From Porticoccus sp. W117 (GTDB lineage Bacteria > Pseudomonadota > Gammaproteobacteria > Pseudomonadales > Porticoccaceae): a DNA stretch of 64,000 nucleotides. The stretch spans positions 1 through 64,000 of the forward strand of contig NZ_JATAAF010000002.1 in NCBI RefSeq assembly GCF_030341905.1, given 5' to 3'. The notes below the pieces were generated by a model. That model saw only the letters and a list, made by a program, of their open reading frames with translations, searched no databases and was not told the DNA's origin. Shown in pieces: positions 42,590 to 52,518 of the stretch (position 1 is the stretch's first letter; each line of letters opens with the position of its first letter). Made by a program: the position numbers and the translations under genes.

Positions 42590-45500
42590 TCAGTGTGCCG
42601 TACAGGCATCCACACCTATACGCTTTATGGCATCAAACAGTCCATCGACCGGCAGGGGTTTGGCAAAATAATACCCTTGTGCCAGATCGCAGCCGTGGCT
42701 TTTCAGGAATGTCAGCTGATCCTCGGTTTCTACCCCTTCGGCCACTACCTTGTAACCCAGAGCATGAGACAGTGAAATGATTGCCTGGGTAATTTCCACA
42801 TCGCTTTGGATGTCGGGTATGTCCCGGACAAATTCGCGGTCGATTTTTATCAGGTGAATGGGCAGACGTTTCATATAGCTCAACGATGAATAGCCTGTAC
42901 CAAAATCATCCACGCTTATGTTGTGTCCAATATCCCGCAGGCTCTGTAAGTCTGCGTCGATTTTGTGGCCGCGATCCAGCATATGGCCCTCGGTAATCTC
43001 CACTTCAATCTGCTGGGCATCAATGCTGTGTTTTTGCAGCGTTTGCTGAAATCTGTCAGCGATGGTGCCTGAACCAAATTCAACAGATGAGACGTTGATG
43101 GCAATGGCCTCCAGATGGCAGCCGCGCTTGGCGAGCTTAACAAGTGTTGCGCAGACTTGATCCAGCACCCAATCGGTTATCTGTTTGATGATTCCCAGTT
43201 CTTCTGCAATGGGGATGAATTCAATGGGCGAAACGGCACCCAGATCTGGGTCATTCCAGCGCAGCAGAGCTTCTGCTTTAACGGCTTTTCCTGTCTCCAG
43301 GCTAACGATAGGCTGGAAAACCAGTTCGAAGCTATTGTTTTCGAAAGCGCTGTTCAGGCCTTTTTCTATCGCGAGCCGTCGCTGCATTTTTAAGGCGAAA
43401 TCTTCGTTGTGAAAATGTACTGAATCGGAATCCGAGTTTTTGGCTGCATACATGGCGCCATCGGCGTACCGCATAAGCATTTTCATGTCCTGTGCATCAC
43501 TGGGGTAAAAGGCGATGCCAATGCTGGCGCCAATGGTCAGTGAATGCCCCTGAACGTCAAAGGGTTTGGTGAGTGCCTTGATGACCCTTTGAGAAACGAT
43601 AGAGGCAGAGCGTTTGTCGGATGTGCGCGGCAAGACTGCGACGAATTCGTCACCCCCGATACGCGCCAGGTGGTCTGTTTCCCGGAACAGACTTTTCAGC
43701 CTATCTGCAACGGCGACCAACAGCTGATCGCCAAATTCATGCCCAAGGGTGTCGTTCACCGCTTTGAATCGGTCCAGGTCGACGAACAATAATGCCAATT
43801 CCTCGCCGCTTCGGTCGCAACATTTTTTGGCGTACTCAAGTTCAGCTATCAGTTTGTGGCGATTGGAAAGGCCTGTCAGTTGGTCGTGGTTGGCGCGATG
43901 CAGCGCTACCTGTCTTTGTTCTTTCAATTCCAGGTTTATGGTTTGCAGCTCGGCGTTTTTCGATTGGATGGCAGTTCGATGCCTGCGCATATTAATCAAA
44001 AACGCCACTACCACCGCCAGTACAATCAAGGCAACCACCAGCACCTGAATGGCCAGGCGGTAATCGACCCGCTCCTCAACTTTCAGGGCAACCCATTTGT
44101 CGCGAATGGTTTTGTGTTGGGAGTTGGGTATTGAGTTGAAAATTTTGTTCACCGCAGATACCAGTTCGGGTTCATCACTGCGGATTGCAAAGCTGATGTT
44201 GATGGGGTTTTCGGTGGGTACGGAGCCTATTTTCAGGGATGTTTGGTAACGTCTTGATATTTCATGGCTTGCGGCCAGTATAAAATCCAGAACACCAAAA
44301 ACCTGATTGGATTCAATGAGCTGGTACGCGTCAGCTCTGCTATCGATCTGCTTAAAACGGATGTTGGGGTAGCTTTGCTGAAGGTCGTTGAGATTTGAAT
44401 AGCCTTTGATCACCGCAATTGTGGCATCCGGCAGCTCACCGAGTGAGCTAACAAAAGGTGAATCCAGCCGAGTGACCAGAACGAGATCGTCACTGTACAA
44501 AGGCACCGTTGAGGTGATTCCTTCCTTGCTGTTTCCGGTATCGGCAAAAAACGTTGCAAGGTCGCAATTGCCCGCCTTGATGTTGGCGGCGGCTTGATCC
44601 CATTGACTAACGGGAACGATGGAGAAGGGTCTTCCCAAACTATCCGACGTGATGGTCAGATAATCCAGGCTCATTCCCTGATGGCCGTGTACATCGGTCG
44701 ATTCAAAAGGAAGGTAGCTAGACAACACACAGGCAGAAAACCCCTGCCGATCTTGTATGTAGGCAATTTCCTGTGGCGAAAATCTGGCTTCCGACGTTAA
44801 AAATGTGCGCGCGGCAGTTTCACTGCCTGTCCACTTCTCCATGATTGCCGCAGTGGTTTCCTTTGGAATACTCCTCAAGGATTTTTCCAGAATGCTGCGC
44901 AGCACTGGCCAGTCTCGCCTGACCGCCATATGCACATTGTTGACGTCAAAATTTATTGGGAAGGCCGGTTTCAGGCCGAGAATATTGTGCTGCAAGGAGT
45001 ACCAACCCACACTGGCGGTATTTTCGATGATGGCATCGGCTTTACCCACAACAACTGCATCAATAGCATCCAGTACTGTGGGTACTTGCCGTATTTTTAT
45101 GCCGGGGTGACTGTCTGCGAGATGCTCAATAGACGCATAGCCTTTTGGGATGGCGACAGTCTTTCCTTCCAGTGACATCAGATCGACAATGTCAGGTCTT
45201 TCCCCTTTGGTAAATACGTAGTGTCTGACCGTGATATAGGGGTTGGTCATGTTATAAATCTGGCCACGCCTGTTGCTCCAGTACATCATGGGAACCATGT
45301 CTATTTCCCGGTTATCGAGCAGTTGCATCAGCTCTGACCAGGTGTACCCGGTAACAACTTTGAATTTGAGCCCGGAAATCGTTTCGATTTCATCCAGGTA
45401 ATCCTTGGCGGCTCCCTGGTAGATGCCGTCGGCCACGAAATCCATGGGCGGCCAATCCATTTCGCCGCCGACGACAATTTCCGGGTTGGCTTTGATGAAC

Positions 45501-45595
45501 TGTATTTCTTCTTGGGAGAGATCGAGCGTGGTTGCGGCCGAATGGCTGCAAGCCAAAATAAGACTGATGATGATCCATTTTGCTTGTGAAAGCAT
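42590..45595 (-). CDS. two periplasmic solute-binding domains + GGDEF + EAL signalling protein
   Basis: A 1001-residue inner-membrane protein. Signal sequence, then two tandem type-3 solute-binding (SBP_bac_3) domains (about 35-265: VVGGEMDWPPMDF; about 280-505), a single TM helix (about 515-540: LAIQVLVVALIVLAVVVAFLI), a short coiled linker, GGDEF (RIGGDEF intact, about 660) and EAL (AEALLRW intact, DDFGTGYSSL). Both c-di-GMP synthesis and breakdown motifs look complete. The domain order resembles BvgS-like sensors with a c-di-GMP output, so a periplasmic small molecule probably sets c-di-GMP level. It is inserted between suhB and trmJ and ends 96 nt from suhB. Confidence 0.93.
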   Translation of the reverse strand: MLSQAKWIIISLILACSHSAATTLDLSQEEIQFIKANPEIVVGGEMDWPPMDFVADGIYQGAAKDYLDEIETISGLKFKVVTGYTWSELMQLLDNREIDMVPMMYWSNRRGQIYNMTNPYITVRHYVFTKGERPDIVDLMSLEGKTVAIPKGYASIEHLADSHPGIKIRQVPTVLDAIDAVVVGKADAIIENTASVGWYSLQHNILGLKPAFPINFDVNNVHMAVRRDWPVLRSILEKSLRSIPKETTAAIMEKWTGSETAARTFLTSEARFSPQEIAYIQDRQGFSACVLSSYLPFESTDVHGHQGMSLDYLTITSDSLGRPFSIVPVSQWDQAAANIKAGNCDLATFFADTGNSKEGITSTVPLYSDDLVLVTRLDSPFVSSLGELPDATIAVIKGYSNLNDLQQSYPNIRFKQIDSRADAYQLIESNQVFGVLDFILAASHEISRRYQTSLKIGSVPTENPINISFAIRSDEPELVSAVNKIFNSIPNSQHKTIRDKWVALKVEERVDYRLAIQVLVVALIVLAVVVAFLINMRRHRTAIQSKNAELQTINLELKEQRQVALHRANHDQLTGLSNRHKLIAELEYAKKCCDRSGEELALLFVDLDRFKAVNDTLGHEFGDQLLVAVADRLKSLFRETDHLARIGGDEFVAVLPRTSDKRSASIVSQRVIKALTKPFDVQGHSLTIGASIGIAFYPSDAQDMKMLMRYADGAMYAAKNSDSDSVHFHNEDFALKMQRRLAIEKGLNSAFENNSFELVFQPIVSLETGKAVKAEALLRWNDPDLGAVSPIEFIPIAEELGIIKQITDWVLDQVCATLVKLAKRGCHLEAIAINVSSVEFGSGTIADRFQQTLQKHSIDAQQIEVEITEGHMLDRGHKIDADLQSLRDIGHNISVDDFGTGYSSLSYMKRLPIHLIKIDREFVRDIPDIQSDVEITQAIISLSHALGYKVVAEGVETEDQLTFLKSHGCDLAQGYYFAKPLPVDGLFDAIKRIGVDACTAH

Positions 45596-45796
45596 TAAGG
45601 GCCCTCAATGGCTCTTTTTATTATCTGCCGCTTCTCGCTGCAGGCGGCTTAAGCCATTTCTCGTTGCGAGACATCATACACTCTGACAAAGGCCACCATC
45701 AAAGTGTATGAGTGTGGGCGTATATTCAGTGATGCCGTAGAGTTACCCGGAAAGAATCTATTAATGATAGAATCCGCGCCGATTTTAGAGGCCCCT

Positions 45797-46591
45797 ATGA
45801 CAGATATTCTCAAAACTGACCTTCTCAAAAAGGTACGCATCGTACTGGTAAATACCACCCATCCCGGCAATATAGGTGGGGTGGCGCGCGCCATGAAGAA
45901 TATGGGGCTAGAGAAGCTGTATCTGGTGGAGCCCAAAGAATTTCCTTCTCACCGGGCGTTTCAACGGGCCGCCAATGCTCTGGACATTCTCGATAACGCG
46001 GTGATTGTAAATACCCTGGATGAAGCCCTGGTGGATTGTGGCTTGGTAGTAGGGACCAGCGCCCGCAGCCGCGGTATTCCCTGGCCCATGCTCAACCCCC
46101 GTGAGTGCGGCGAAAAGGCGGTATCGGAAGCCACCGAGCACGAGGTGGCGCTGGTGTTTGGCCGCGAAGACCGTGGCCTCACTAACGAGGAATTACAGCG
46201 TTGCACTTACCATGTGCATATTCCCACCAACCCGGATTACAGTTCCCTTAACCTGGCAGCGGCAGTGCAGGTACTGACTTACGAAACTCGAATGGCGGCG
46301 CTGTTAGCGGAAGAGGGGACGTTGCCGGATCTCAACGACTGGGATATTCCCCCCGCCAAACACGATGCTCTGGAACGCTATTACGAACATCTGGAACAGG
46401 CACTGGTGGATATTGATTTCCACAACCGTGACAACCCGCGCCAGACCATGGCCCGCTTGCGGCGGCTGTACGGGCGCATTCGCCTGGATGAGATGGAACT
46501 GGCGATTTTACGGGGTATGCTCACCTCCATTCAGCGCGCGGCGCGGCAGCTAAAGCAGGCGGTAAACGGGAATTCTGAAAGCGAGAAATAA
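45797..46591 (+). CDS. trmJ: tRNA (cytidine/uridine-2'-O-)-methyltransferase TrmJ
   Basis: A 264-residue SPOUT methyltransferase that modifies tRNA position 32 with SAM. Signatures NTTHPGNIGGVARAMKNMG, VGTSARSRGIPWPM, ALVFGREDRGLTNEEL and IPTNPDYSSLNLAAAVQVL (knot). ATG at 45797 with AGAGG upstream; the earlier in-frame ATG lacks a ribosome site. Next is iscR. In many relatives cysE lies between trmJ and iscR; it is absent here. Confidence 0.95.
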   Translation: MTDILKTDLLKKVRIVLVNTTHPGNIGGVARAMKNMGLEKLYLVEPKEFPSHRAFQRAANALDILDNAVIVNTLDEALVDCGLVVGTSARSRGIPWPMLNPRECGEKAVSEATEHEVALVFGREDRGLTNEELQRCTYHVHIPTNPDYSSLNLAAAVQVLTYETRMAALLAEEGTLPDLNDWDIPPAKHDALERYYEHLEQALVDIDFHNRDNPRQTMARLRRLYGRIRLDEMELAILRGMLTSIQRAARQLKQAVNGNSESEK

Positions 46592-46639
46592 TTCCTACTA
46601 AATTAGTCTATTATTTACTTGACTAAAAAAGTTGGTTTT
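46590..46639 (+). promoter_or_regulatory. two adjacent type 1 IscR-binding sites
   Basis: Matched to the E. coli type 1 consensus (ATASYYGACTR-W3-YAGTCRRSTAT, from memory). Site A (46590-46614, core CCTACTAAATTAGTCTATTA) agrees at 18 of 21 core positions. Site B (46615-46639, TTACTTGACTAAAAAAGTTG) agrees at most positions. Their centres are 25 bp apart, and B covers the promoter -35 region, as expected for repression of the operon by holo-IscR. Confidence 0.72.
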
Positions 46640-46647
46640 TCCATAAT
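46619..46647 (+). promoter_or_regulatory. sigma70-type promoter of the isc operon
   Basis: TTGACT (46619-46624), 17-nt spacer, CATAAT (46642-46647), 33 nt before the iscR ATG. It is overlapped by the second IscR site. Confidence 0.75.
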
Positions 46648-46679
46648 TGCCCTCGGTTAGAGTTATTTAGAGTGTCACT

Positions 46680-47159
46680 ATGCGCCTGACAACCCGTGGA
46701 CGATACGCCGTTACTGCCATGCTGGATTTGGCACTGCACGGCGACGCTGGCCCCATCAGCCTGGCGGATATATGCAAGCGCCAGGGCATTTCTCTTTCTT
46801 ATCTGGAGCAATTGTTTGCCAAGCTGCGCCAGAATGATCTGGTGTCCAGTGTTCGCGGCCCCGGTGGCGGTTATCGCCTCAGTCGTGGCGCCAGCAGCAT
46901 TGATGTGGCGGCTATTATCGACGCGGTCAACGAGTCGGTGGATGCCACCAACTGCTCCGGTAAAGGCAACTGTCAGGACGGGGAAATTTGTTTGACCCAC
47001 CATCTGTGGCAGGAACTCAGTGACCAGATTTACCAGTTTCTCAGCGGTATCAGCCTGGCGGACCTCACCGCCCGTGCCGATATCCAATCCATTTGCCTAC
47101 GTCAGAACGAAGTGGCGCAGGTAAGTGGCGAGCCCCTGATAGCGGCCAGTGGCCATTAA
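46680..47159 (+). CDS. iscR: Fe-S cluster assembly transcriptional regulator IscR
   Basis: A 159-residue Rrf2-family repressor. Winged HTH at residues 1-75 ([48 protein letters not shown]). Cluster ligands Cys92, Cys98, Cys104 and His107 match the E. coli [2Fe-2S] site. It senses cluster supply and represses its own operon; the two sites upstream support this. ATG at 46680. First gene of an isc operon extending at least to iscX. Confidence 0.97.
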   Translation: MRLTTRGRYAVTAMLDLALHGDAGPISLADICKRQGISLSYLEQLFAKLRQNDLVSSVRGPGGGYRLSRGASSIDVAAIIDAVNESVDATNCSGKGNCQDGEICLTHHLWQELSDQIYQFLSGISLADLTARADIQSICLRQNEVAQVSGEPLIAASGH

Positions 47160-47189
47160 AGTACAAAAGTACGTAAGGTGTTGTAACCC

Positions 47190-48404
47190 ATGAATTTGCC
47201 TATCTATTTCGACTATGCTGCCACCACCCCCGTTGACCCGAGAGTGGCGGAGAAAATGGCCGAATGCCTCACCACCCAAGGGGTGTTTGGCAACCCGGCA
47301 TCCCGCTCCCACGCCTTTGGCTGGCAGGCGGAAGAACTGGTGGAAGAAGCCCGTCGCCATGTGGCGGATTTGATCAACGCCGATCCACGGGAAATTGTCT
47401 GGACGTCAGGCGCAACGGAATCCGACAACCTGGCCATCAAGGGTTGTGCCCACTTCAACCAGAAGCGTGGCAAGCACATTATCACCTCCAAAATTGAGCA
47501 CAAAGCGGTGCTGGACACCTGCCGCCAATTGGAGCGTGAGGGTTTTGAAGTTACCTATCTGGAGCCGGACAGTGACGGCATTATTCAGCCGCAGGTAGTG
47601 GCGGACGCCATTCGTGAAGACACCACTGTGGTGTCGCTGATGCACGTGAATAATGAAATTGGTACTGTCAACGACATTGCTGCCATTGGTGAAATCTGCC
47701 GTGAGCGCAAAGTGTTTTTCCACGTGGATGCTGCCCAGAGTGCGGGCAAAGTTGTCATCGACCTGGAAGCCATGAAAGTGGACTTGATGTCATTCTCCGC
47801 TCACAAAGTGTATGGCCCCAAAGGTATGGGGGCGCTCTATGTGCGCCGCAAGCCCCGTGTTCGCATCGAGGCCCAGACCCACGGTGGTGGCCATGAGCGC
47901 GGCATGCGCTCCGGCACTCTTGCTACCCACCAGATCGTTGGTATGGGTGAGGCATTCCGCATTGCCCGCGAGGAAATGGCCGATGAAGCACTGCGCCTGA
48001 ACCGCCTGCGGGATCGCCTGTGGAGCGGCTTAAAAGATGTTGAAGAAGTGCATCTCAATGGCTCAGAGAATCACCACGTGCCTGGCCTGCTCAATGTCAG
48101 CCTGAATTTTGTCGAGGGTGAGTCCCTGATTATGGCCCTCAAAGACTTGGCGGTTTCCTCCGGTTCGGCCTGTACCTCCGCCAGCCTGGAACCTTCCTAC
48201 GTGCTGCGCGCTTTGGGCCTGAACGACGAACTGGCTCACAGTTCCCTGCGTTTCAGTATTGGTCGTTTTACCACTGAGCAGGAAGTCGATTACGCCATCG
48301 ACAAGGTAATACACGCGGTGGGCAAATTGCGGGAGCTTTCGCCCCTGTGGGATATGTATAAAGACGGTGTTGATTTGGATCAGGTTGAGTGGGCCGCACA
48401 CTGA
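47190..48404 (+). CDS. iscS: cysteine desulfurase IscS
   Basis: A 404-residue PLP enzyme that removes sulfur from cysteine for Fe-S clusters and tRNA thiolation. PLP lysine Lys206 in [10 protein letters not shown]; persulfide Cys328 in [17 protein letters not shown] on the mobile loop. Full family length (404). It lies 30 nt after iscR. Confidence 0.98.
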   Translation: MNLPIYFDYAATTPVDPRVAEKMAECLTTQGVFGNPASRSHAFGWQAEELVEEARRHVADLINADPREIVWTSGATESDNLAIKGCAHFNQKRGKHIITSKIEHKAVLDTCRQLEREGFEVTYLEPDSDGIIQPQVVADAIREDTTVVSLMHVNNEIGTVNDIAAIGEICRERKVFFHVDAAQSAGKVVIDLEAMKVDLMSFSAHKVYGPKGMGALYVRRKPRVRIEAQTHGGGHERGMRSGTLATHQIVGMGEAFRIAREEMADEALRLNRLRDRLWSGLKDVEEVHLNGSENHHVPGLLNVSLNFVEGESLIMALKDLAVSSGSACTSASLEPSYVLRALGLNDELAHSSLRFSIGRFTTEQEVDYAIDKVIHAVGKLRELSPLWDMYKDGVDLDQVEWAAH

Positions 48405-48463
48405 TCTGAAATCTGATTTATTGAGTGTTTTTTGCTACCTGAAAGGCAGCTTGGAGAAACAAA

Positions 48464-48856
48464 ATGGCTTACAGCGATAAAGTTCTGGATCACTACGAAA
48501 ACCCCCGCAATGTGGGGAAGATGGATGACAATTCTGACAACGTCGGTACCGGCATGGTGGGTGCTCCCGCCTGTGGCGATGTGATGCGCTTGCAGATCCA
48601 GGTGAGCGACGAGGGCGTAATTGAAGACGCCAAGTTCAAAACCTATGGTTGTGGTTCCGCCATTGCCTCCAGTTCTTTGCTGACCGAATGGGTGAAAGGC
48701 AAAACTCTGGAAGAAGCCGGTGAAATCAAGAACACCGAGCTGGCGGAAGAGTTGGCTCTGCCACCGGTAAAAATTCACTGTTCAGTACTGGCGGAAGATG
48801 CCATCAAGGCAGCCATCAAGGACGTGCGCAAAAAGCGTGGCGAAGAGCAGCAGTAA
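48464..48856 (+). CDS. iscU: Fe-S cluster scaffold IscU
   Basis: A 130-residue scaffold with ligands Cys37, Asp39, Cys63 and Cys106 (His105), and the HscA-recognition motif LPPVK at 99-103. ATG at 48464 with TTGGAGAA upstream. Clusters assembled here are passed on with HscB and HscA encoded downstream. Confidence 0.98.
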   Translation: MAYSDKVLDHYENPRNVGKMDDNSDNVGTGMVGAPACGDVMRLQIQVSDEGVIEDAKFKTYGCGSAIASSSLLTEWVKGKTLEEAGEIKNTELAEELALPPVKIHCSVLAEDAIKAAIKDVRKKRGEEQQ

Positions 48857-48877
48857 GCGGACTTTGGAGCAGTAGAA

Positions 48878-49198
48878 ATGGCAATTACCATGACGCCAGC
48901 GGCGGAAGATCATGTTCGCAGTCACCTGTTAAAGCGCGGTAAAGGGCTGGGTATTCGCTTGGGGGTGCGTACCTCCGGCTGTTCTGGCTTGTCCTATGTG
49001 CTTGAATTTGTCGACGAAGCAGACGATGCGGATACGGTGATTGGCGATGACGTTAAGTTGTTTATTGATCCGAAAAGTTATGCTTACCTGGATGGCACTG
49101 AACTGGATTTTGTCAAAGAAGGGTTGAACGAAGGCTTTCAATTCAACAACCCCAACGTCAAAGACGAATGCGGCTGTGGCGAATCCTTTCACGTTTAA
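48878..49198 (+). CDS. iscA: Fe-S assembly A-type carrier IscA
   Basis: A 106-residue A-type carrier with Cys35 (TSGCSGLSY) and the CGC pair Cys98/Cys100 near the C-terminus ([11 protein letters not shown]). It carries iron or clusters to apo-targets. 21 nt after iscU, with TTGGAGCAG as ribosome site. Confidence 0.97.
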   Translation: MAITMTPAAEDHVRSHLLKRGKGLGIRLGVRTSGCSGLSYVLEFVDEADDADTVIGDDVKLFIDPKSYAYLDGTELDFVKEGLNEGFQFNNPNVKDECGCGESFHV

Positions 49199-49214
49199 GG
49201 TTTTTGAGTAATAT

Positions 49215-49246
49215 CGTAGGGTGGATTAGCGCAAGCGTAATCCACC
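49215..49246. repeat. single-arm GTAGGGTGGATTAGCG repeat between iscA and hscB
   Basis: One arm of the family at 7825-7901, with one extra base (GCGCAAGCG). It is itself palindromic (GGTGGATTAGCG...CGTAATCCACC), so it can form a small hairpin within the isc transcript. Confidence 0.75.
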
Positions 49247-49274
49247 TTTTGTTTTATTGGGGAAGTACTTTTTC

Positions 49275-49805
49275 GTGGAAAACGGCAACAGCTTTTTTGA
49301 AATTTTAGGGATTTCCGAATCCTTCACAGTAGATTTGCTGGTGCTGTCAGAACGCTACCGCGAACTGCAGCAGCAATTTCACCCGGATCGCTATGCGGAC
49401 AAACCGGAGCGGGAGCGCAACCTCGCAGTGCAATGGTCTGCCACTATTAACCAGGCATTTGACACTTTGAAATCGCCCCTGAAGCGGGCCCAGTATTTGC
49501 TGGAACGGCAGGGTCTGGATAGCACCGGGGAATCCACTGTAAGTAGCGACCCCATGTTTTTAATGACGCAGATGGAATTGCGAGAATCCCTTGCTGATGT
49601 TCGTGATAATAACGACCCTTTTGCCGCCCTGGACGAATTGCGTAGCCGGGTGAGCAGCGACTACCGCGATCAGCAGGCCTCGTTTGCTCAATATTACGAT
49701 GCTGGTGAATACGACAGCGCACTGGATACCGTGGCAAAGATGCAGTTCTCCAGTAAATTGCTGGCAGAAATGGAATTGCTGGAAGAAGATTTGGACGCTT
49801 TATGA
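49275..49805 (+). CDS. hscB: Fe-S co-chaperone HscB
   Basis: A 176-residue J-domain co-chaperone of HscA. The HPD motif is in QQQFHPDRYADKP (about 37-39), and the C-terminal three-helix IscU-binding domain spans about 80-176. The start was placed at GTG 49275 (MENGNSFFEIL), about 9 nt after GGGGAAG; the TTG at 49257 is the alternative. It delivers IscU to HscA. Confidence 0.93.
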   Translation: MENGNSFFEILGISESFTVDLLVLSERYRELQQQFHPDRYADKPERERNLAVQWSATINQAFDTLKSPLKRAQYLLERQGLDSTGESTVSSDPMFLMTQMELRESLADVRDNNDPFAALDELRSRVSSDYRDQQASFAQYYDAGEYDSALDTVAKMQFSSKLLAEMELLEEDLDAL

Positions 49806-49815
49806 TGTTTTTACT

Positions 49816-49891
49816 GTAGGGTGGATTAGCGTCAGCGTAATCCACCATATAATCCGATGCGGTGGATTACGCTGACGCTAATCCACCCTAC
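49816..49891. repeat. GTAGGGTGGATTAGCG inverted repeat between hscB and hscA
   Basis: 31-bp arms (49816-49846 and 49861-49891), loop 14 nt. The core is GCGTCAGCG instead of GCGCAGCG. It would form a stable hairpin inside the isc mRNA and might lower expression of downstream genes or guide processing. Confidence 0.87.
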
Positions 49892-49914
49892 TTATCACAG
49901 CCATCATTGAATAA

Positions 49915-51780
49915 ATGAGTTTATTACAAATTTCCGAACCGGGCCTTTCCCCGGAACCCCACCAGCGGCGCCGTGCGGTTGGTATTGACCTCGGTACTAC
50001 CAATTCACTGGTGGCCACCGTGCGCAGCGCCAGCGCCGAAACTTTGCCCGATGAACAGGGGCGTCATTTGTTGCCCTCGGCAGTGCGGTACACCAGCGAT
50101 GGCGTTGTGGTTGGCGACAGTGCTCGGGCCGCTGCCGCCAGCGACCCGTTGAACACCTTGCTGTCAGTAAAGCGCTTTATGGGACGCGGCCGGGAGAATG
50201 TGGTTTCCCTTGGCAGTGAATTACCTTACCAGTTGGCCGAAGGAGAGGGCATGGTGCGCTTCGATACCGCTGCCGGTACCGTCAGCCCGGTTGAGGCTTC
50301 TGCGGAGATACTGAAAAAACTGGCCTCCCGTGCCGAAGCCACTCTGGATGGCCCGCTGGACGGCGCGGTGATTACCGTGCCCGCTTATTTTGATGATGCC
50401 CAGCGCCAGGCCACCAAAGATGCCGCCACTCTGGCTGGCCTTAAAGTGTTGCGCCTGCTCAACGAACCCACCGCAGCGGCAGTGGCCTATGGGCTGGATC
50501 AGCAGGGTGAGGGGGTGATCGCCGTTTATGACCTCGGAGGCGGCACCTTTGATATTTCCATTTTGCGGCTTTCACGGGGTGTATTCGAGGTGTTGGCAAC
50601 CGGGGGGGACTCCGCCCTGGGTGGTGATGATTTCGACCGCGCTCTGGCCCAGTGGCTGAGGCAGCAGGCCGGTCTGGATGAATCACTGACCCCAAGTCAG
50701 CAGCGCCAACTGCTGGATGCGGCCCAGAGCGCCAAAGAAGCGCTGTCCAGCGCAGAATCTGCCAATGTGGATGTTGTCGGTTGGAAAGGGCAAGTCACTC
50801 GCCAGCAGTTAAACGAACTGATCGATCCATTGATTCAAAAAACCCTGCGTGCCTGCCGCAAATCTCTGCGCGACGCGAGTCTGGACGTCGCCGATGTAGA
50901 CAACGTGGTGATGGTGGGCGGCTCCACACGCGCCCTGCGGGTGCGGGAAAAAGTCAGCGAACTGTTTGCCAAACCGCCGCTGACCGATATCGACCCGGAT
51001 CGGGTAGTGGCCATCGGCGCTGCCCTGCAGGCGGATGTACTGGTGGGCAACAAGCCCGACGACGAAATGCTGTTGTTGGACGTGATTCCGCTGTCACTGG
51101 GTTTGGAAACCATGGGTGGGCTGACGGAAAAGGTTATCCATCGCAACACCACGATTCCGGTGGCCAAAGCCCAGGAGTTCACTACCTACAAAGACGGCCA
51201 GACTGCCATGGCTATCCATGTGTTGCAGGGGGAGCGGGAGCTGGTGGCAGACAATCGTTCCCTGGCGCGTTTTGAACTGCGCAATATGCCTCCTATGGCG
51301 GCGGGTGCGGCGAAGATTCGGGTGACTTTCCAGGTAGACGCAGATGGCTTATTGAGTGTATTCGCCAAGGAGCTAACCAGTGATGTAGAGGCTCATATTG
51401 AAGTAAAGCCTTCCTATGGCCTGACCGACAGCGAAGTCACCTCCATGTTGCAGGACTCCTTTGAGCACGCCCGCGATGATATGCAGGCGCGGGCATTGCG
51501 GGAGCAGCAAGTGGAGGCTCAGCGTATGGTGGAAGATTTGAACGCCGCGCTTGAACTGGATGGCCGTGCCCTGTTGTCGGCGGATGAGTTTCATTGCCTG
51601 GAAGTGGCGGTTGAGGAGTTGGCGGATTATGCTCAAGGCAGCGACCACCGCGCCATCGCCCGTCACATAGAAGCAGTGGCCAAGGCCAGCGAAGAATTTG
51701 CCGCCCGCCGTATGGACAATAGTATCCGCAAGGCCTTGGCAGGCCATCACCTTGAAGATTTTGAACAGAGCGACAAATAG
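49915..51780 (+). CDS. hscA: Fe-S assembly chaperone HscA (Hsp70 family)
   Basis: A 621-residue specialised Hsp70. ATPase domain motifs [29 protein letters not shown] and [14 protein letters not shown]; substrate-binding domain from about 390 ([17 protein letters not shown]). It recognises the LPPVK loop of IscU and drives cluster release. ATG at 49915. Length and N-terminal extension before the ATPase motif match HscA rather than DnaK. Confidence 0.97.
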   Translation: MSLLQISEPGLSPEPHQRRRAVGIDLGTTNSLVATVRSASAETLPDEQGRHLLPSAVRYTSDGVVVGDSARAAAASDPLNTLLSVKRFMGRGRENVVSLGSELPYQLAEGEGMVRFDTAAGTVSPVEASAEILKKLASRAEATLDGPLDGAVITVPAYFDDAQRQATKDAATLAGLKVLRLLNEPTAAAVAYGLDQQGEGVIAVYDLGGGTFDISILRLSRGVFEVLATGGDSALGGDDFDRALAQWLRQQAGLDESLTPSQQRQLLDAAQSAKEALSSAESANVDVVGWKGQVTRQQLNELIDPLIQKTLRACRKSLRDASLDVADVDNVVMVGGSTRALRVREKVSELFAKPPLTDIDPDRVVAIGAALQADVLVGNKPDDEMLLLDVIPLSLGLETMGGLTEKVIHRNTTIPVAKAQEFTTYKDGQTAMAIHVLQGERELVADNRSLARFELRNMPPMAAGAAKIRVTFQVDADGLLSVFAKELTSDVEAHIEVKPSYGLTDSEVTSMLQDSFEHARDDMQARALREQQVEAQRMVEDLNAALELDGRALLSADEFHCLEVAVEELADYAQGSDHRAIARHIEAVAKASEEFAARRMDNSIRKALAGHHLEDFEQSDK

Positions 51781-51781
51781 C

Positions 51782-52120
51782 ATGCCGAAAATCGTTTTTA
51801 TGCCCCACGAAACCATCTGCCCGGAAGGCAAAGTGGTAGAGGTTGAATCGGGAGTCAGTGTTTGTGATGCGGCCCTGAAAAATGGCATCCATATTGAACA
51901 CGCCTGTGAAAAGTCCTGTGCCTGCACTACGTGCCATGTGCACGTCCGGGAAGGCTTTGAGTCGCTGGAAGAAGCGGACGAACTGGAAGAGGATTATCTG
52001 GACAAGGCTTGGGGTGTAGACCCGGACTCCCGCCTCAGCTGCCAGGCTTTGGTGGCATCCGAAGACCTGGTGGTGGAAATTCCCAAGTACACCATCAACA
52101 TGGTGTCGGAGAATCATTAG
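51782..52120 (+). CDS. fdx: ISC-type [2Fe-2S] ferredoxin
   Basis: A 112-residue adrenodoxin-type ferredoxin giving electrons for cluster assembly. The motif EHACEKSCACTTCHVHV contains three ligands and RLSCQALV the fourth. ATG at 51782, one base after the hscA stop. The frame opening at 51698 overlaps hscA and is rejected. Confidence 0.96.
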   Translation: MPKIVFMPHETICPEGKVVEVESGVSVCDAALKNGIHIEHACEKSCACTTCHVHVREGFESLEEADELEEDYLDKAWGVDPDSRLSCQALVASEDLVVEIPKYTINMVSENH

Positions 52121-52290
52121 TACGAGAGATGGGAGACGAGAGATGAGAGACGTAAAGCTGTCCTTTTGTGTCATTCTGAGCGTAGCGAAGAATCTCAAGG
52201 CTTAATTCGAAGTACGAGATTCTTCGCTACGCTCAGAATGACAGCAGTGGGATTTTACGTCTCCCATCTCACGTCTTTCATCTCCCGTTT
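52121..52290. repeat. repeat within a repeat between fdx and iscX
   Basis: Outer layer: GAGATGGGAGACGAGAGATG / GAGACGTAAA on the left and complementary TTTTACGTCTCCCATCTC and CGTCTTTCATCTCCCG on the right. Inner layer: 52170-52242, near-perfect arms GTCATTCTGAGCGTAGCGAA and its complement ending GCTCAGAATGAC. The inner family appears to have inserted into the outer one. Confidence 0.8.
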
Positions 52291-52308
52291 TACTGGAGGT
52301 AAAACACA

Positions 52309-52503
52309 ATGAAATGGATCGATACCCTGGATATTGCCATCGAACTGGCAGACAGTAAGCCCGACGTAGACCCGCGTACCGTTAACTTTGTGGATTTGCG
52401 CAACTGGGTGATGGCGCTGGATGGCTTTGACGACGATCCCGACCGCTGTGGTGAGCGCATATTGGAAGCCATTCAAATGGCGTGGATCGACGAACTGGAT
52501 TGA
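52309..52503 (+). CDS. iscX: Fe-S assembly protein IscX
   Basis: A 64-residue acidic protein matching IscX/YfhJ: MKWIDTLDIAIELADSKPDVDP, VNFVDLRNWVMALDGFDDDP and the C-terminal MAWIDELD. It binds IscS and may supply or regulate iron. Preceded by a GGAGG box. It closes the isc gene set, separated from fdx by a repeat. Confidence 0.95.
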   Translation: MKWIDTLDIAIELADSKPDVDPRTVNFVDLRNWVMALDGFDDDPDRCGERILEAIQMAWIDELD

Positions 52504-52518
52504 ATTTCCTTAAACCCC

